A DNA stretch of 6,577 nucleotides from Candidatus Arcticimaribacter sp. UBA7428 (GTDB lineage: Bacteria > Bacteroidota > Bacteroidia > Flavobacteriales > Flavobacteriaceae), in NCBI GenBank assembly GCA_002477625.1, contig DLQQ01000030.1, positions 1 to 6,577 on the forward strand. The letters are read 5' to 3'. Below the pieces are notes generated by a model. That model had not been told where the DNA came from, did no database searches, and saw only the letters and a list, made by a program, of their open reading frames with translations. Numbering within the stretch: position 1 is the first letter of the stretch; every line of letters starts with the position of its first letter. The translations under genes and the position numbers were made by a program. Positions 1-5,471 of the stretch are shown piece by piece.

Positions 1-344
1 ACCAAAACGGTTTTTCCCAAGGTTTCTTGCTGAAAATCTTTTGAATAGAGTTCCCTCGGATTATAAAACTGAATTTCCAATCCTTTTGCAGATGCCGTTG
101 GTTTTGCCGTAGCAATAGTTCTTAAATAGTTTGTTGAATAAACCACATCAAAAGTTACATTTTCAAAAACGGAGCTCCACCTCAGCGCACGTTGGTGACC
201 CAGATCCGTTAACTCTGGATTGGAATTGGTTTTATCCGATCGGTCTTTCTCTGCATGTCGGATCAGATAATAGGTGCTTACTTCCTGAGCAAAAGAGGTG
301 AAAGAACAAAAAAAAAGTACGAATACTACTACTAATTTTTTCAT
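1..344 (-). CDS. Secreted histidine phosphatase family protein (3' end beyond window)
   Basis: The gene runs off the left edge; the first 114 codons are visible from the ATG at 344. Residues 1-19 form a signal peptide: MKK, then a hydrophobic stretch, ending SFA-Q, so the mature protein probably starts at Gln20 and is exported to the periplasm or beyond. There is no proper lipobox around Cys13. Next comes YYLIRHAEK (25-33), the histidine phosphatase signature in which His30 would be phosphorylated and Arg29 binds phosphate. The block STNYLRTIATA (70-80) supplies the second conserved arginine (Arg75). LTDLGHQRA (45-53) is also typical of the family. The catalytic second His and Glu motifs lie beyond the edge or cannot be judged. 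Substrate is unknown; the superfamily covers mutases, phosphatases and phytases. It starts 32 nt after glpD on the same strand, so it may be co-transcribed with it. Confidence 0.85.
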   Translation of the reverse strand, partial: MKKLVVVFVLFFCSFTSFAQEVSTYYLIRHAEKDRSDKTNSNPELTDLGHQRALRWSSVFENVTFDVVYSTNYLRTIATAKPTASAKGLEIQFYNPRELYSKDFQQETLGKTVL

Positions 345-376
345 GTGATTTTTATTTGAGATTCAATAATAGGATG

Positions 377-2068
377 CTACTCAAATTCCTTATCGTAATA
401 CACTGTTGCATCTTGAATTAATTCAGTCATTATTTTTTGCTCCAAAGCAACTCGTTTTTCATTCCAATCTAGATACAGGATACAGTCTTGTAGGATGATT
501 TCCATAAATTGGGTAACACTAGCAATATCAAAATACAATCTGGCGGTTCTGCGAACAAAAAAATCCGCAAGGCTATTGGTCATTTCGTGTTGAATGCAAT
601 ACCACAATTCAGCACGAATCAATTGCTCTTGCGTAGATCCATCTTTAAAAGCAGGTTTTTTATCAAGAATTAAGTCTGCATTTTTACCATAGGTTGTACA
701 CAGATACCATGACATATAGGGGTCTGTTATTCCTAAGGCAGCTAACTGTCCTTTCAATTCCTCTTGATAAGCAACTACCGCTTTACTTGTTTTAATGGCT
801 GGTGAAACCAAGGGGATTTTTTTAGTAAATGAGGGTTTAAGTTTTTTCTTTTGAGTGGGGGACAGTTGTTTTGAAGCCGCAGCAAGAACTCGATCTGCCA
901 TTTTACGATAACCCGTTAACTTTCCTCCAGCAATAGAAATTAAGCCACTTTTTGACAGGAAGAGCTCATCTTTTCTAGAGAGTTCTGAAGGATCTTTCCC
1001 TACTTCATGAATCAAAGGTCTTAGTCCAATCCAATTGGACTCAATATCATCTAAGCTTAGCTTAAGCCCTTGAAAGGTATGGTTGGTTCCCTTCAGTAAA
1101 TATTCTGCATCGGCTTTTGTTGCAACAACCCGATCCAAGGTTCCGTAATAATTCGTGTCCGTAGTCCCGACATAGGTTGTTCTGCCCCGTGGAATTGCAA
1201 AAATCATTCTCCCATCTTCAACGTCAAAATACACCGACTGTTTAATGGGTAGCTTATCATAAGGAAACACTATGTGAATCCCTTTGGTGAGGTGTAAGAA
1301 TTTATTGTTTATCGAATTGTCTTTTTTACGAACGGTATCGACCCAAGGTCCAGCTGCCGAAACATAAGCGGTGCCTTTTATTTGAAATGTATTCCCAGTA
1401 TTGTGGTCAATACAATTGAGCTTTTCAATTCGGCCGTTTGCATCATAATCCAATGAATTCATCTCGCAATAATTGAGTATTGTAGCTCCAAATTCGTTTG
1501 CTTTCTTTAGAATTTCTAAAGTTAGCCTTCCGTCGTCGGTTCGATATTCTGCATAGTATCCACTTCCCAAAACAGAATCCTTGTTTAGGAGGGGTTCTTT
1601 GAGTAGGGTTTTCTTTTTCCCTAGCATTCTTCTTCGATCTTGTCCGCCAACGCTGGCCAGTAAATCATACACTTTGAGACCAATCGATGTCATCCACTTG
1701 CCATAGGTTCCTCCCCTAATCAGCGGTAATAACATTTTCTCAGGAACTACTAAATGGGGTGCAAGCTTATGGACAATAGCTCGCTCAGAACCCGACTCTC
1801 GTACCAAGCCAATTTCAAATTGTTTAAGGTAACGCAAGCCGCCATGAATCAGTTTGGTTGACTTAGAACTTGTCCCAGAGGCAAAATCATTTTTTTCAAT
1901 TAAACATACATTCAATCCTCTTGAAGAAGCGTCTAAAGCGACACCAGCTCCGGTAACCCCTCCTCCAATAATAATTAAATCAAAAGGGGTTGTTTTTGCT
2001 TTATGGAGTTGATCTTCTCGATCTAGGATCGAAAAACGTTTGATTTTATCTTGAGTTTTCTGCTTCAT
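377..2068 (-). CDS. glpD: FAD-dependent glycerol-3-phosphate dehydrogenase
   Basis: This enzyme oxidises sn-glycerol 3-phosphate to dihydroxyacetone phosphate and passes electrons through FAD to the membrane quinone pool. Residue numbers here count from an upstream GTG at 2083. Residues 35-47 (DLIIIGGGVTGAG) form the Rossmann FAD site, followed by the hallmark GTSSKSTKLIHGGLRYL (70-86). IPRG...YVGTTDT (297-310), WIGLRPLIHE (351-360) and IAGGKLTGYRKMADR (384-398) are conserved FAD and substrate blocks. The C-terminal domain has EMTNSLADFFVRRTARLYFD (500-519). From memory the protein resembles Bacillus subtilis GlpD throughout and is full length. I prefer the ATG at 2068, because this leaves a short N-terminus like that of B. 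subtilis GlpD; the GTG at 2083 would add five residues. It lies downstream of galE and upstream of the phosphatase gene. No glycerol kinase or facilitator is in view. Confidence 0.96.
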   Translation of the reverse strand: MKQKTQDKIKRFSILDREDQLHKAKTTPFDLIIIGGGVTGAGVALDASSRGLNVCLIEKNDFASGTSSKSTKLIHGGLRYLKQFEIGLVRESGSERAIVHKLAPHLVVPEKMLLPLIRGGTYGKWMTSIGLKVYDLLASVGGQDRRRMLGKKKTLLKEPLLNKDSVLGSGYYAEYRTDDGRLTLEILKKANEFGATILNYCEMNSLDYDANGRIEKLNCIDHNTGNTFQIKGTAYVSAAGPWVDTVRKKDNSINNKFLHLTKGIHIVFPYDKLPIKQSVYFDVEDGRMIFAIPRGRTTYVGTTDTNYYGTLDRVVATKADAEYLLKGTNHTFQGLKLSLDDIESNWIGLRPLIHEVGKDPSELSRKDELFLSKSGLISIAGGKLTGYRKMADRVLAAASKQLSPTQKKKLKPSFTKKIPLVSPAIKTSKAVVAYQEELKGQLAALGITDPYMSWYLCTTYGKNADLILDKKPAFKDGSTQEQLIRAELWYCIQHEMTNSLADFFVRRTARLYFDIASVTQFMEIILQDCILYLDWNEKRVALEQKIMTELIQDATVYYDKEFE

Positions 2069-2095
2069 TCTATTTGTTTTCACTCCATCTCGGAA

Positions 2096-2127
2096 CTAAA
2101 CTACAAGGTAGTCAATTCGGGAATTGA
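2096..2127 (-). promoter_or_regulatory. Possible glpD promoter with palindromic operator
   Basis: The 78-bp stretch between galE and the upstream glpD GTG contains a perfect inverted repeat at 2112-2127: arms TCAATTC and GAATTGA around two G bases. The 2-base spacer is too short for an RNA hairpin, so a protein-binding site is more likely. On the minus strand, 8 bp further downstream at 2103-2096, is TAGTTTAG, which matches five of the six fixed positions of TAnnTTTG. It lies 27 nt before the preferred glpD ATG. The palindrome would then sit in the promoter spacer. No good -33 element was found, so an independent glpD promoter is only a possibility. Confidence 0.3.
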
Positions 2128-2161
2128 AAAAGAAAAAGTATCTGGATAAATATGTAATGCC

Positions 2162-3193
2162 TTATTTTTGCTTTCTCCTATAATATTGTTCCCACGCCCA
2201 AGAGGAACGCATCATTTCATCAAGCCCTTTTTGAGCCTTCCAACCGAGTTTATTTTCGGCTTGTTCAGTTGCAGCGTAGAGTGAAGCAATATCTCCTGCT
2301 CTTCTATCCGTTAGTTTGTAATTCAATTTTACTTGAGAAACTGACTCAAACGAATGGATTACTTCAAGCACCGAATAGCCTTTTGCTGTTCCTAAATTAA
2401 AAACCTCTAACGGACTTTCTTGTTGTTGCTCTAAAAGTCTTTTAAGTGCCACAACATGTGCTTGAGCCAAATCTACAACATGAATATAATCGCGAATTGC
2501 TGTTCCATCTGGAGTTGGATAGTCGTTTCCATAAAGCAATAACTGCTCTCGAATACCTGCAGCAGTTTGAGTTATATAAGGCATTAGGTTGTTTGGAATT
2601 CCCGATGGTATTTCGCCAATAAAACCAGAAGCATGTGCTCCAATTGGGTTGAAATAACGCAACGATATTGCAGAGAAAGTTAAATCAGATTTTATGAGGT
2701 CTTCTAATATTTCTTCGCCAATTTTTTTAGAATTTCCATAGGGAGATGAAGCGCGTTTAAGTTCGCTTTCTTCGGTAACTGGCAAATGATCTGGATCTCC
2801 ATAAACCGTAGCCGATGAAGAAAAAATAAATTTATTAATCCCATTTTCTCTTTGAGATGTAAGTGTATTAATCAGTGCAAACAAATTATTTTGATAGTAC
2901 TTTAAAGGATCTGTAACCGATTCTCCCACGGCTTTATGTGCTGCAAAATGGATTACCGCCTGTGCATCTTGATGTTGTTTAAAGCACCTGTTGGTTTCTT
3001 TAGCATCTGATAAATCTATCTGAAAAAAAGCTGGGCGTGTTCCTGTAATTTGCTTAATACGATCCAAGGAAGCTTCTGTTGAATTGGAAAGATTATCAAA
3101 AACTAGCACATCATATCCACTTTCAATCAATTCAATAACCGTATGGGAGCCAATATAGCCGCAACCCCCCGTCACAATTATTTTCTTTCTCAT
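2162..3193 (-). CDS. galE: UDP-glucose 4-epimerase
   Basis: GalE interconverts UDP-glucose and UDP-galactose in the cytoplasm, using tightly bound NAD+; it serves galactose use (Leloir pathway) and supplies UDP-galactose for surface glycans. At 343 residues it has normal length. The extended SDR features are complete: the NAD+ motif GGCGYIG (9-15), HFAAHKAVGES (82-92), the catalytic Ser127 in FSSSATVYG (124-132), Tyr152 and Lys156 in YGNSK, and RYFNPIGAH (179-187) with the sugar-binding Asn182. DRRAGDIASLYA (296-307) is the C-terminal nucleotide-binding block. By my alignment from memory, Leu305 occupies the gatekeeper place of E. coli Tyr299 and human Cys307, which affects acceptance of N-acetylated sugars. 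The ATG at 3193 starts directly before the MRKKIIVTGG strand, as expected for the family. It is the first gene of the leftward set. Whether it acts in catabolism or glycan synthesis cannot be told from this window. Confidence 0.96.
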   Translation of the reverse strand: MRKKIIVTGGCGYIGSHTVIELIESGYDVLVFDNLSNSTEASLDRIKQITGTRPAFFQIDLSDAKETNRCFKQHQDAQAVIHFAAHKAVGESVTDPLKYYQNNLFALINTLTSQRENGINKFIFSSSATVYGDPDHLPVTEESELKRASSPYGNSKKIGEEILEDLIKSDLTFSAISLRYFNPIGAHASGFIGEIPSGIPNNLMPYITQTAAGIREQLLLYGNDYPTPDGTAIRDYIHVVDLAQAHVVALKRLLEQQQESPLEVFNLGTAKGYSVLEVIHSFESVSQVKLNYKLTDRRAGDIASLYAATEQAENKLGWKAQKGLDEMMRSSWAWEQYYRRKQK

Positions 3194-3197
3194 AAGA

Positions 3198-3205
3198 CAA
3201 AACTA
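3198..3205 (-). promoter_or_regulatory. Candidate -7 box for galE, very close to the start codon
   Basis: On the minus strand TAGTTTTG is a full match to the Bacteroidota -7 consensus TAnnTTTG and ends only 4 nt before the galE ATG. If it is used, transcription would start at or next to the start codon and give a leaderless or nearly leaderless mRNA. No clear -33 TTG was found at the usual distance, and a chance match is realistic in DNA this AT-rich. No other full match was found on this strand in the gap up to about 3470. Confidence 0.3.
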
Positions 3206-3367
3206 CTTGAATTTTATGAATTAGTAAGGAATGACTTATTCGATATAAAAGCAGCATTAAAATTAAAGCATTATTGTTTAACAGACAGGATGTCTTCCTA
3301 CTTCAAATTTTTTACTTACGAGGGGCCTGCTACAATTCATATTATCTGGTATTGGGGAGGTGATAAA

Positions 3368-3433
3368 ATGTATATTCTTAATAAATTAAAACAGCTTTTA
3401 TGCTGTTTTCAATCATATACAATAAGAATCTGA
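3368..3433 (+). CDS. Possible 21-residue peptide with perfect Shine-Dalgarno
   Basis: An ATG at 3368 opens a 21-codon frame, MYILNKLKQL followed by LCCFQSYTIRI, ending in TGA. Seven nt before it ends the core GGAGG (3356-3360), within GGAGGTGAT (3356-3364), a nine-base perfect complement of the usual 16S rRNA tail. None of the other plus-strand genes here has such a site, and Bacteroidota messages generally do not use one. The peptide is basic and somewhat hydrophobic with two adjacent cysteines, and matches nothing I recognise. No promoter was seen upstream. The hairpin at 3388-3409 lies inside the frame. It could be a leader peptide, a remnant of transferred DNA, or chance. Confidence 0.2.
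   Translation: MYILNKLKQLLCCFQSYTIRI
3388..3409. repeat. Perfect 8-bp stem hairpin
   Basis: AAAACAGC (3388-3395) and GCTGTTTT (3402-3409) are exact inverted repeats separated by six bases. As plus-strand RNA this forms a stem with a U-rich 3' arm, so it might act as a weak terminator, but only four of its base pairs are strong or near-strong (CAGC) and the U run is short and part of the stem. It overlaps the candidate 21-codon ORF. Function is unknown. Confidence 0.35.
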
Positions 3434-3448
3434 TTGTTTTCTTAAGAT

Positions 3449-3473
3449 TTTTTAGCTAAAAAGTGTATCTTTG
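3449..3473 (+). promoter_or_regulatory. Promoter with -7 box TATCTTTG and adjoining palindrome
   Basis: TATCTTTG (3466-3473) is a full match to the Bacteroidota -7 consensus TAnnTTTG. Three bases upstream is a perfect 14-bp palindrome, TTTTTAGCTAAAAA (3449-3462), lying where the promoter spacer would be, so a regulator could bind there. The nearest upstream TTG (3434-3436) is about 29 bp from the -7 box, longer than usual, so the -33 element is unclear. Transcription would begin near 3477-3482 and meet the strong terminator at 3532-3565. Confidence 0.45.
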
Positions 3474-3476
3474 TAT

Positions 3477-3565
3477 CAGATTAACATTTTAAGATTAAGC
3501 TTTGGTTACCGCTATAATACATTAAACCCTCAAAAAACCCTTCAATAATCTGAAGGGTTTTTTTT
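3477..3565 (+). ncRNA. Candidate small RNA of about 90 nt
   Basis: A full -7 box match ends at 3473 and an excellent intrinsic terminator ends at 3565, with no start codon ATG between them on the plus strand. This outlines a short untranslated transcript. It does not look like tRNA, tmRNA or 6S RNA. Two features stand out: a direct repeat AGATTAA near the 5' end (3478-3484 and 3492-3498), and TCAGATTA (3476-3483), which is the exact complement of TAATCTGA (3546-3553) in the terminator loop and 3' arm. The 5' end might therefore compete with terminator folding. The transcription start is estimated, and nothing shows that the RNA is made. Confidence 0.35.
3532..3565 (+). terminator. Strong Rho-independent terminator
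   Basis: A6-CCCTTCA (3532-3544) pairs perfectly over 13 bp with TGAAGGG-T6 (3551-3563) around a six-base loop, and the T run extends to 3565. The A run on the other side means it can also work on the minus strand. It lies in front of the membrane protein-regulator operon and would insulate that operon from upstream plus-strand transcription. The only visible transcript it could end is one starting in the gap, most simply at the promoter around 3466-3473. Confidence 0.88.
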
Positions 3566-3577
3566 GAATAATTCCTT

Positions 3578-3653
3578 AAATGTAAATAAGACTTTACATT
3601 TTTTTGATTACATTTGTAAAATAAACTTTACATAATGTAAATAAAACTTAACC
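3578..3653 (+). promoter_or_regulatory. Tandem operator array TGTAAA-N6-TTTACA
   Basis: Two complete copies of TGTAAA-N6-TTTACA occur at 3581-3598 and 3615-3632, and a third with a decayed right half (TTAACC) at 3636-3653. Copy starts are 34 and 21 bp apart, about three and two helical turns. Seen as inverted repeats, the same bases also give 9-bp arms at 3578-3586 and 3593-3601, TTACA-TT-TGTAA at 3608-3619, and the 15-bp perfect palindrome TTTACAT-A-ATGTAAA at 3627-3641. The array surrounds the promoter of the following operon, which encodes an XRE-type repressor-like protein, so autoregulation is the simplest reading. Binding itself is inferred. Confidence 0.7.
3609..3616 (+). promoter_or_regulatory. 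-7 box of the membrane protein-regulator operon
   Basis: TACATTTG is a full match to TAnnTTTG. It lies inside the palindrome at 3608-3619 and overlaps the first two bases of the second operator copy. A start of transcription around 3622 would leave a leader of about 36 nt before the ATG at 3658, with the palindrome at 3627-3641 in the leader. No convincing -33 TTG was found; that region is taken up by the first operator copy. Confidence 0.6.
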
Positions 3654-3657
3654 TTAT

Positions 3658-4035
3658 ATGAACAATACAAAAGAACTTAGACTATGGACATTTGCCTGGA
3701 TCCTATCCATGGCAATAGCAACATTTGGACCTCAATTTTTATGGAGTGAAGAGTCAATAGGTACCCTTCTAGCCATAATTGCTAATCTTATTCTTGGAAT
3801 CCGAATGATTCTAGCAAACAGAAAATTCATTAACAGCGGAGATGAATTACAGAAAAAAATTCATCTCGAATCAATGAGTTTAACCCTTGTTCTGGCAGTA
3901 ATTGTAGGACTGAGTTATTCGCTACTTGATCAAAAGAATATAATTTCAGGGGATGCAGAAATTAGCGTCTTGGTTTTATTTATCGGAATCACCTATTTCG
4001 TAGCAACGATTATAAACAATAGAAAGTACAAATGA
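3658..4035 (+). CDS. Four-helix integral membrane protein paired with XRE regulator
   Basis: I do not recognise a named family with certainty. The 125-residue protein has no separate signal peptide and about four membrane helices: roughly 10-29, 34-52, 73-90 and 101-119. The longest loop, between helices two and three, is polar and charged, with GDELQKKIHLE (61-71), a pattern I associate with small bacterial membrane proteins that sit next to XRE regulators. The C-terminus is basic (NNRKYK), suggesting a cytoplasmic end. The stop codon overlaps the start of the regulator gene by 4 nt, so the two are translationally coupled. The ATG at 3658 lies 17 nt after the palindrome at 3627-3641; no Shine-Dalgarno is present. 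It could sense a membrane or envelope signal and modulate the regulator, but this rests only on gene order. Confidence 0.8.
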   Translation: MNNTKELRLWTFAWILSMAIATFGPQFLWSEESIGTLLAIIANLILGIRMILANRKFINSGDELQKKIHLESMSLTLVLAVIVGLSYSLLDQKNIISGDAEISVLVLFIGITYFVATIINNRKYK

Positions 4036-4244
4036 AAAATAGATTAAAGGTTCTGCGTGCTGAAAAAAATTTAACTCAAGAAGAACTCGCTTCAATCATT
4101 GGAGTTTCAAGACAAACAATCAATGCAATTGAAAAAGAAAAGTTTGACCCAAGTCTACCAACAACTTTTTTAATCTCTCAATTATTTAAACTTCCCATTG
4201 AAAAGATTTTCCTTTTTGAGAAGCCAAAAGAAGCGGAAAAATAA
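4032..4244 (+). CDS. Small XRE-family (Cro/CI-type) DNA-binding regulator
   Basis: This 70-residue protein is almost only a helix-turn-helix domain. NRLKVLRAEKNLTQEELASI (3-22) covers helix 1 and the first HTH helix; VSRQTINAIEKEKFDPSL (25-42) gives the recognition helix and the conserved loop ending in xPS. The C-terminal segment (LISQLFKLPIEKIFLF) completes the five-helix fold. Size and motifs fit the short, stand-alone XRE regulators often annotated near B. subtilis YozG/YgzD-like proteins, which bind DNA as dimers. No sensor domain is attached. The start ATG overlaps the stop of the membrane protein gene (ATGA). The operator array upstream of the pair is its most likely target. No terminator was seen in the 63 bp that follow, so read-through into the monooxygenase gene is possible. 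Confidence 0.92.
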   Translation: MKNRLKVLRAEKNLTQEELASIIGVSRQTINAIEKEKFDPSLPTTFLISQLFKLPIEKIFLFEKPKEAEK

Positions 4245-4307
4245 GATTCCCCTTGAAATCTTGTGCAGGCAAATAATTCTTAGTTAACTTGTTGCATACT
4301 ATTTTAA

Positions 4308-5468
4308 ATGAGCGAAATAAAAACAATACGAAAACTACCCGTTTTTGAAGGAGCTGAAATTTCTTGGTTTGCTCCTCTATGTGATGGAGATGATGATTTT
4401 TTAGGGCATAGAAATCCAGCCTTTAAAAGCAATTGGGAGAACACCTCTGATATTGTAACAACTGCGGATAGTTTGGGGTTTAGAAATATTTTGTGTCCTT
4501 CTTCTTATCAAGTAGGTCAAGACACCTTAACCTTTGCCTCAGCAATGGCGCCGTTGACACATCAGATTAACCTGCTTACGGCCATCCGTTGTGGAGAAGT
4601 TTACCCGCCCATGCTTGCCCGTGCACTGGCTACTCTAGACCATATCCTAAAGGGAAGGCTTACCATCAACATCATTTCATCGGATTTACCGGGTACGGAA
4701 CTCTCCAGCTCCCAACGCTACGCTCGATCGAGAGAAGTTATTACACTATTGAAACAAGCCTGGACTCAAGAGGAAATAGATTTTCAAGGGGAATTCTACC
4801 AAATAAAACTTTCGGCGGCTCCTGTAAAACCCTATCAACAAAATGGAGGGCCACTGTTGTACTTTGGAGGATACTCACCCGATGGGGTAGCGCTTTGTGC
4901 AGAACATTGTGACGTGTATTTAATGTGGCCCGAAACAGAAGATAAACTCCAAAGCCTAATGAACACCATGACAAATCAAGCTGCTGGCTTTGGAAGAACG
5001 GTTTTATTTGGCTTACGAGTACATGTGATTGTCCGTGAAACCGAAGAAGAAGCCAAAGCCTATGCGCAATATCTGATTTCAGAACTTGATCTAAACCAAG
5101 GAGATGAAATTCGAAACCGCGCACAAGACGCAAAATCTTTAGGCGTTTCTAGGCAGTCAGAACTGAGAGATTCAGCTGATGAAGATTATTTTGTAGAGCC
5201 AAATTTATGGACTGGAATTGGCTTGGCTCGATCAGGTTGTGGCGCAGCAATTGTTGGAAACCCAGATCAAGTGTATGATAAAATTCAACGGTATATTAAA
5301 ATGGGAATCCGCTCTTTTATTTTCTCGGGCTATCCTCACAAACAAGAAGCTGACTATTTTGCAAAACTTGTATTACCGCGTTTGAAAACGGTTTCTCTTC
5401 CAGAAGTCATGGGTAGAATACCCAAAGAAGCACCCAATACCCCTTTAGAAAAAGGGCCAAGAAACTAA
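4308..5468 (+). CDS. SsuD-like FMNH2-dependent (LLM class) monooxygenase
   Basis: Luciferase-like TIM-barrel enzymes of this type use reduced FMN from a partner reductase and O2; SsuD releases sulfite and an aldehyde from alkanesulfonates. The 386 residues match SsuD over most of the chain: [19 protein letters not shown] (108-126), PLLYFGGYS (182-190), [11 protein letters not shown] (234-244), [20 protein letters not shown] (298-317) and [12 protein letters not shown] (337-348). By alignment from memory, E. coli SsuD Arg226, His228, Arg297 and Tyr331 correspond to Arg237, His239, Arg308 and Tyr342, all present. SsuD Cys54 is not matched: here the segment is SSYQVGQD (65-72). The N-terminus is about 16 residues longer than in SsuD. 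The true substrate may therefore be a different sulfonate or another compound. No flavin reductase is visible. The stop lies 3 nt before the symporter gene, implying one operon. Confidence 0.9.
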   Translation: MSEIKTIRKLPVFEGAEISWFAPLCDGDDDFLGHRNPAFKSNWENTSDIVTTADSLGFRNILCPSSYQVGQDTLTFASAMAPLTHQINLLTAIRCGEVYPPMLARALATLDHILKGRLTINIISSDLPGTELSSSQRYARSREVITLLKQAWTQEEIDFQGEFYQIKLSAAPVKPYQQNGGPLLYFGGYSPDGVALCAEHCDVYLMWPETEDKLQSLMNTMTNQAAGFGRTVLFGLRVHVIVRETEEEAKAYAQYLISELDLNQGDEIRNRAQDAKSLGVSRQSELRDSADEDYFVEPNLWTGIGLARSGCGAAIVGNPDQVYDKIQRYIKMGIRSFIFSGYPHKQEADYFAKLVLPRLKTVSLPEVMGRIPKEAPNTPLEKGPRN

Positions 5469-5471
5469 TTT

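Larger units (their letters stand above)
3194..3448. other. Left part of the divergent intergenic gap, no firm gene
   Basis: This stretch separates the leftward galE group from the rightward genes. The plus frame that is open across it begins inside galE (3143) and ends at 3433; its translation resembles no family I know, so I do not call it a gene as a whole. The only items worth naming are the galE promoter candidate, the small ORF at 3368-3433 with its strong ribosome-binding site, and the hairpin inside that ORF. No tRNA or known riboswitch shape was recognised. Confidence 0.6.

Noticed and set aside
2069..2083. GTG at 2083 as the glpD start
   Set aside because: It adds only five residues, and the ATG at 2068 gives an N-terminus closer in length to B. 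subtilis GlpD. It cannot be excluded.
3388..3409. Hairpin as a firm terminator
   Set aside because: The stem is mostly A-U pairs and the T run belongs to the stem itself, so it is recorded only as a repeat.
3143..3433. 96-codon plus-strand frame crossing the galE start
   Set aside because: Its first part is antisense to galE, and the rest resembles no protein family. Only the last 21 codons have a good ribosome-binding site and are listed separately with low confidence.
4589..4912. 107-codon plus-strand frame inside the monooxygenase gene
   Set aside because: It lies in another frame of a well-supported gene with conserved active-site residues; its translation looks random.
4741..5133. 130-codon minus-strand frame opposite the monooxygenase gene
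   Set aside because: It is antisense to a well-supported gene, with no family resemblance and no promoter or neighbour to support it.
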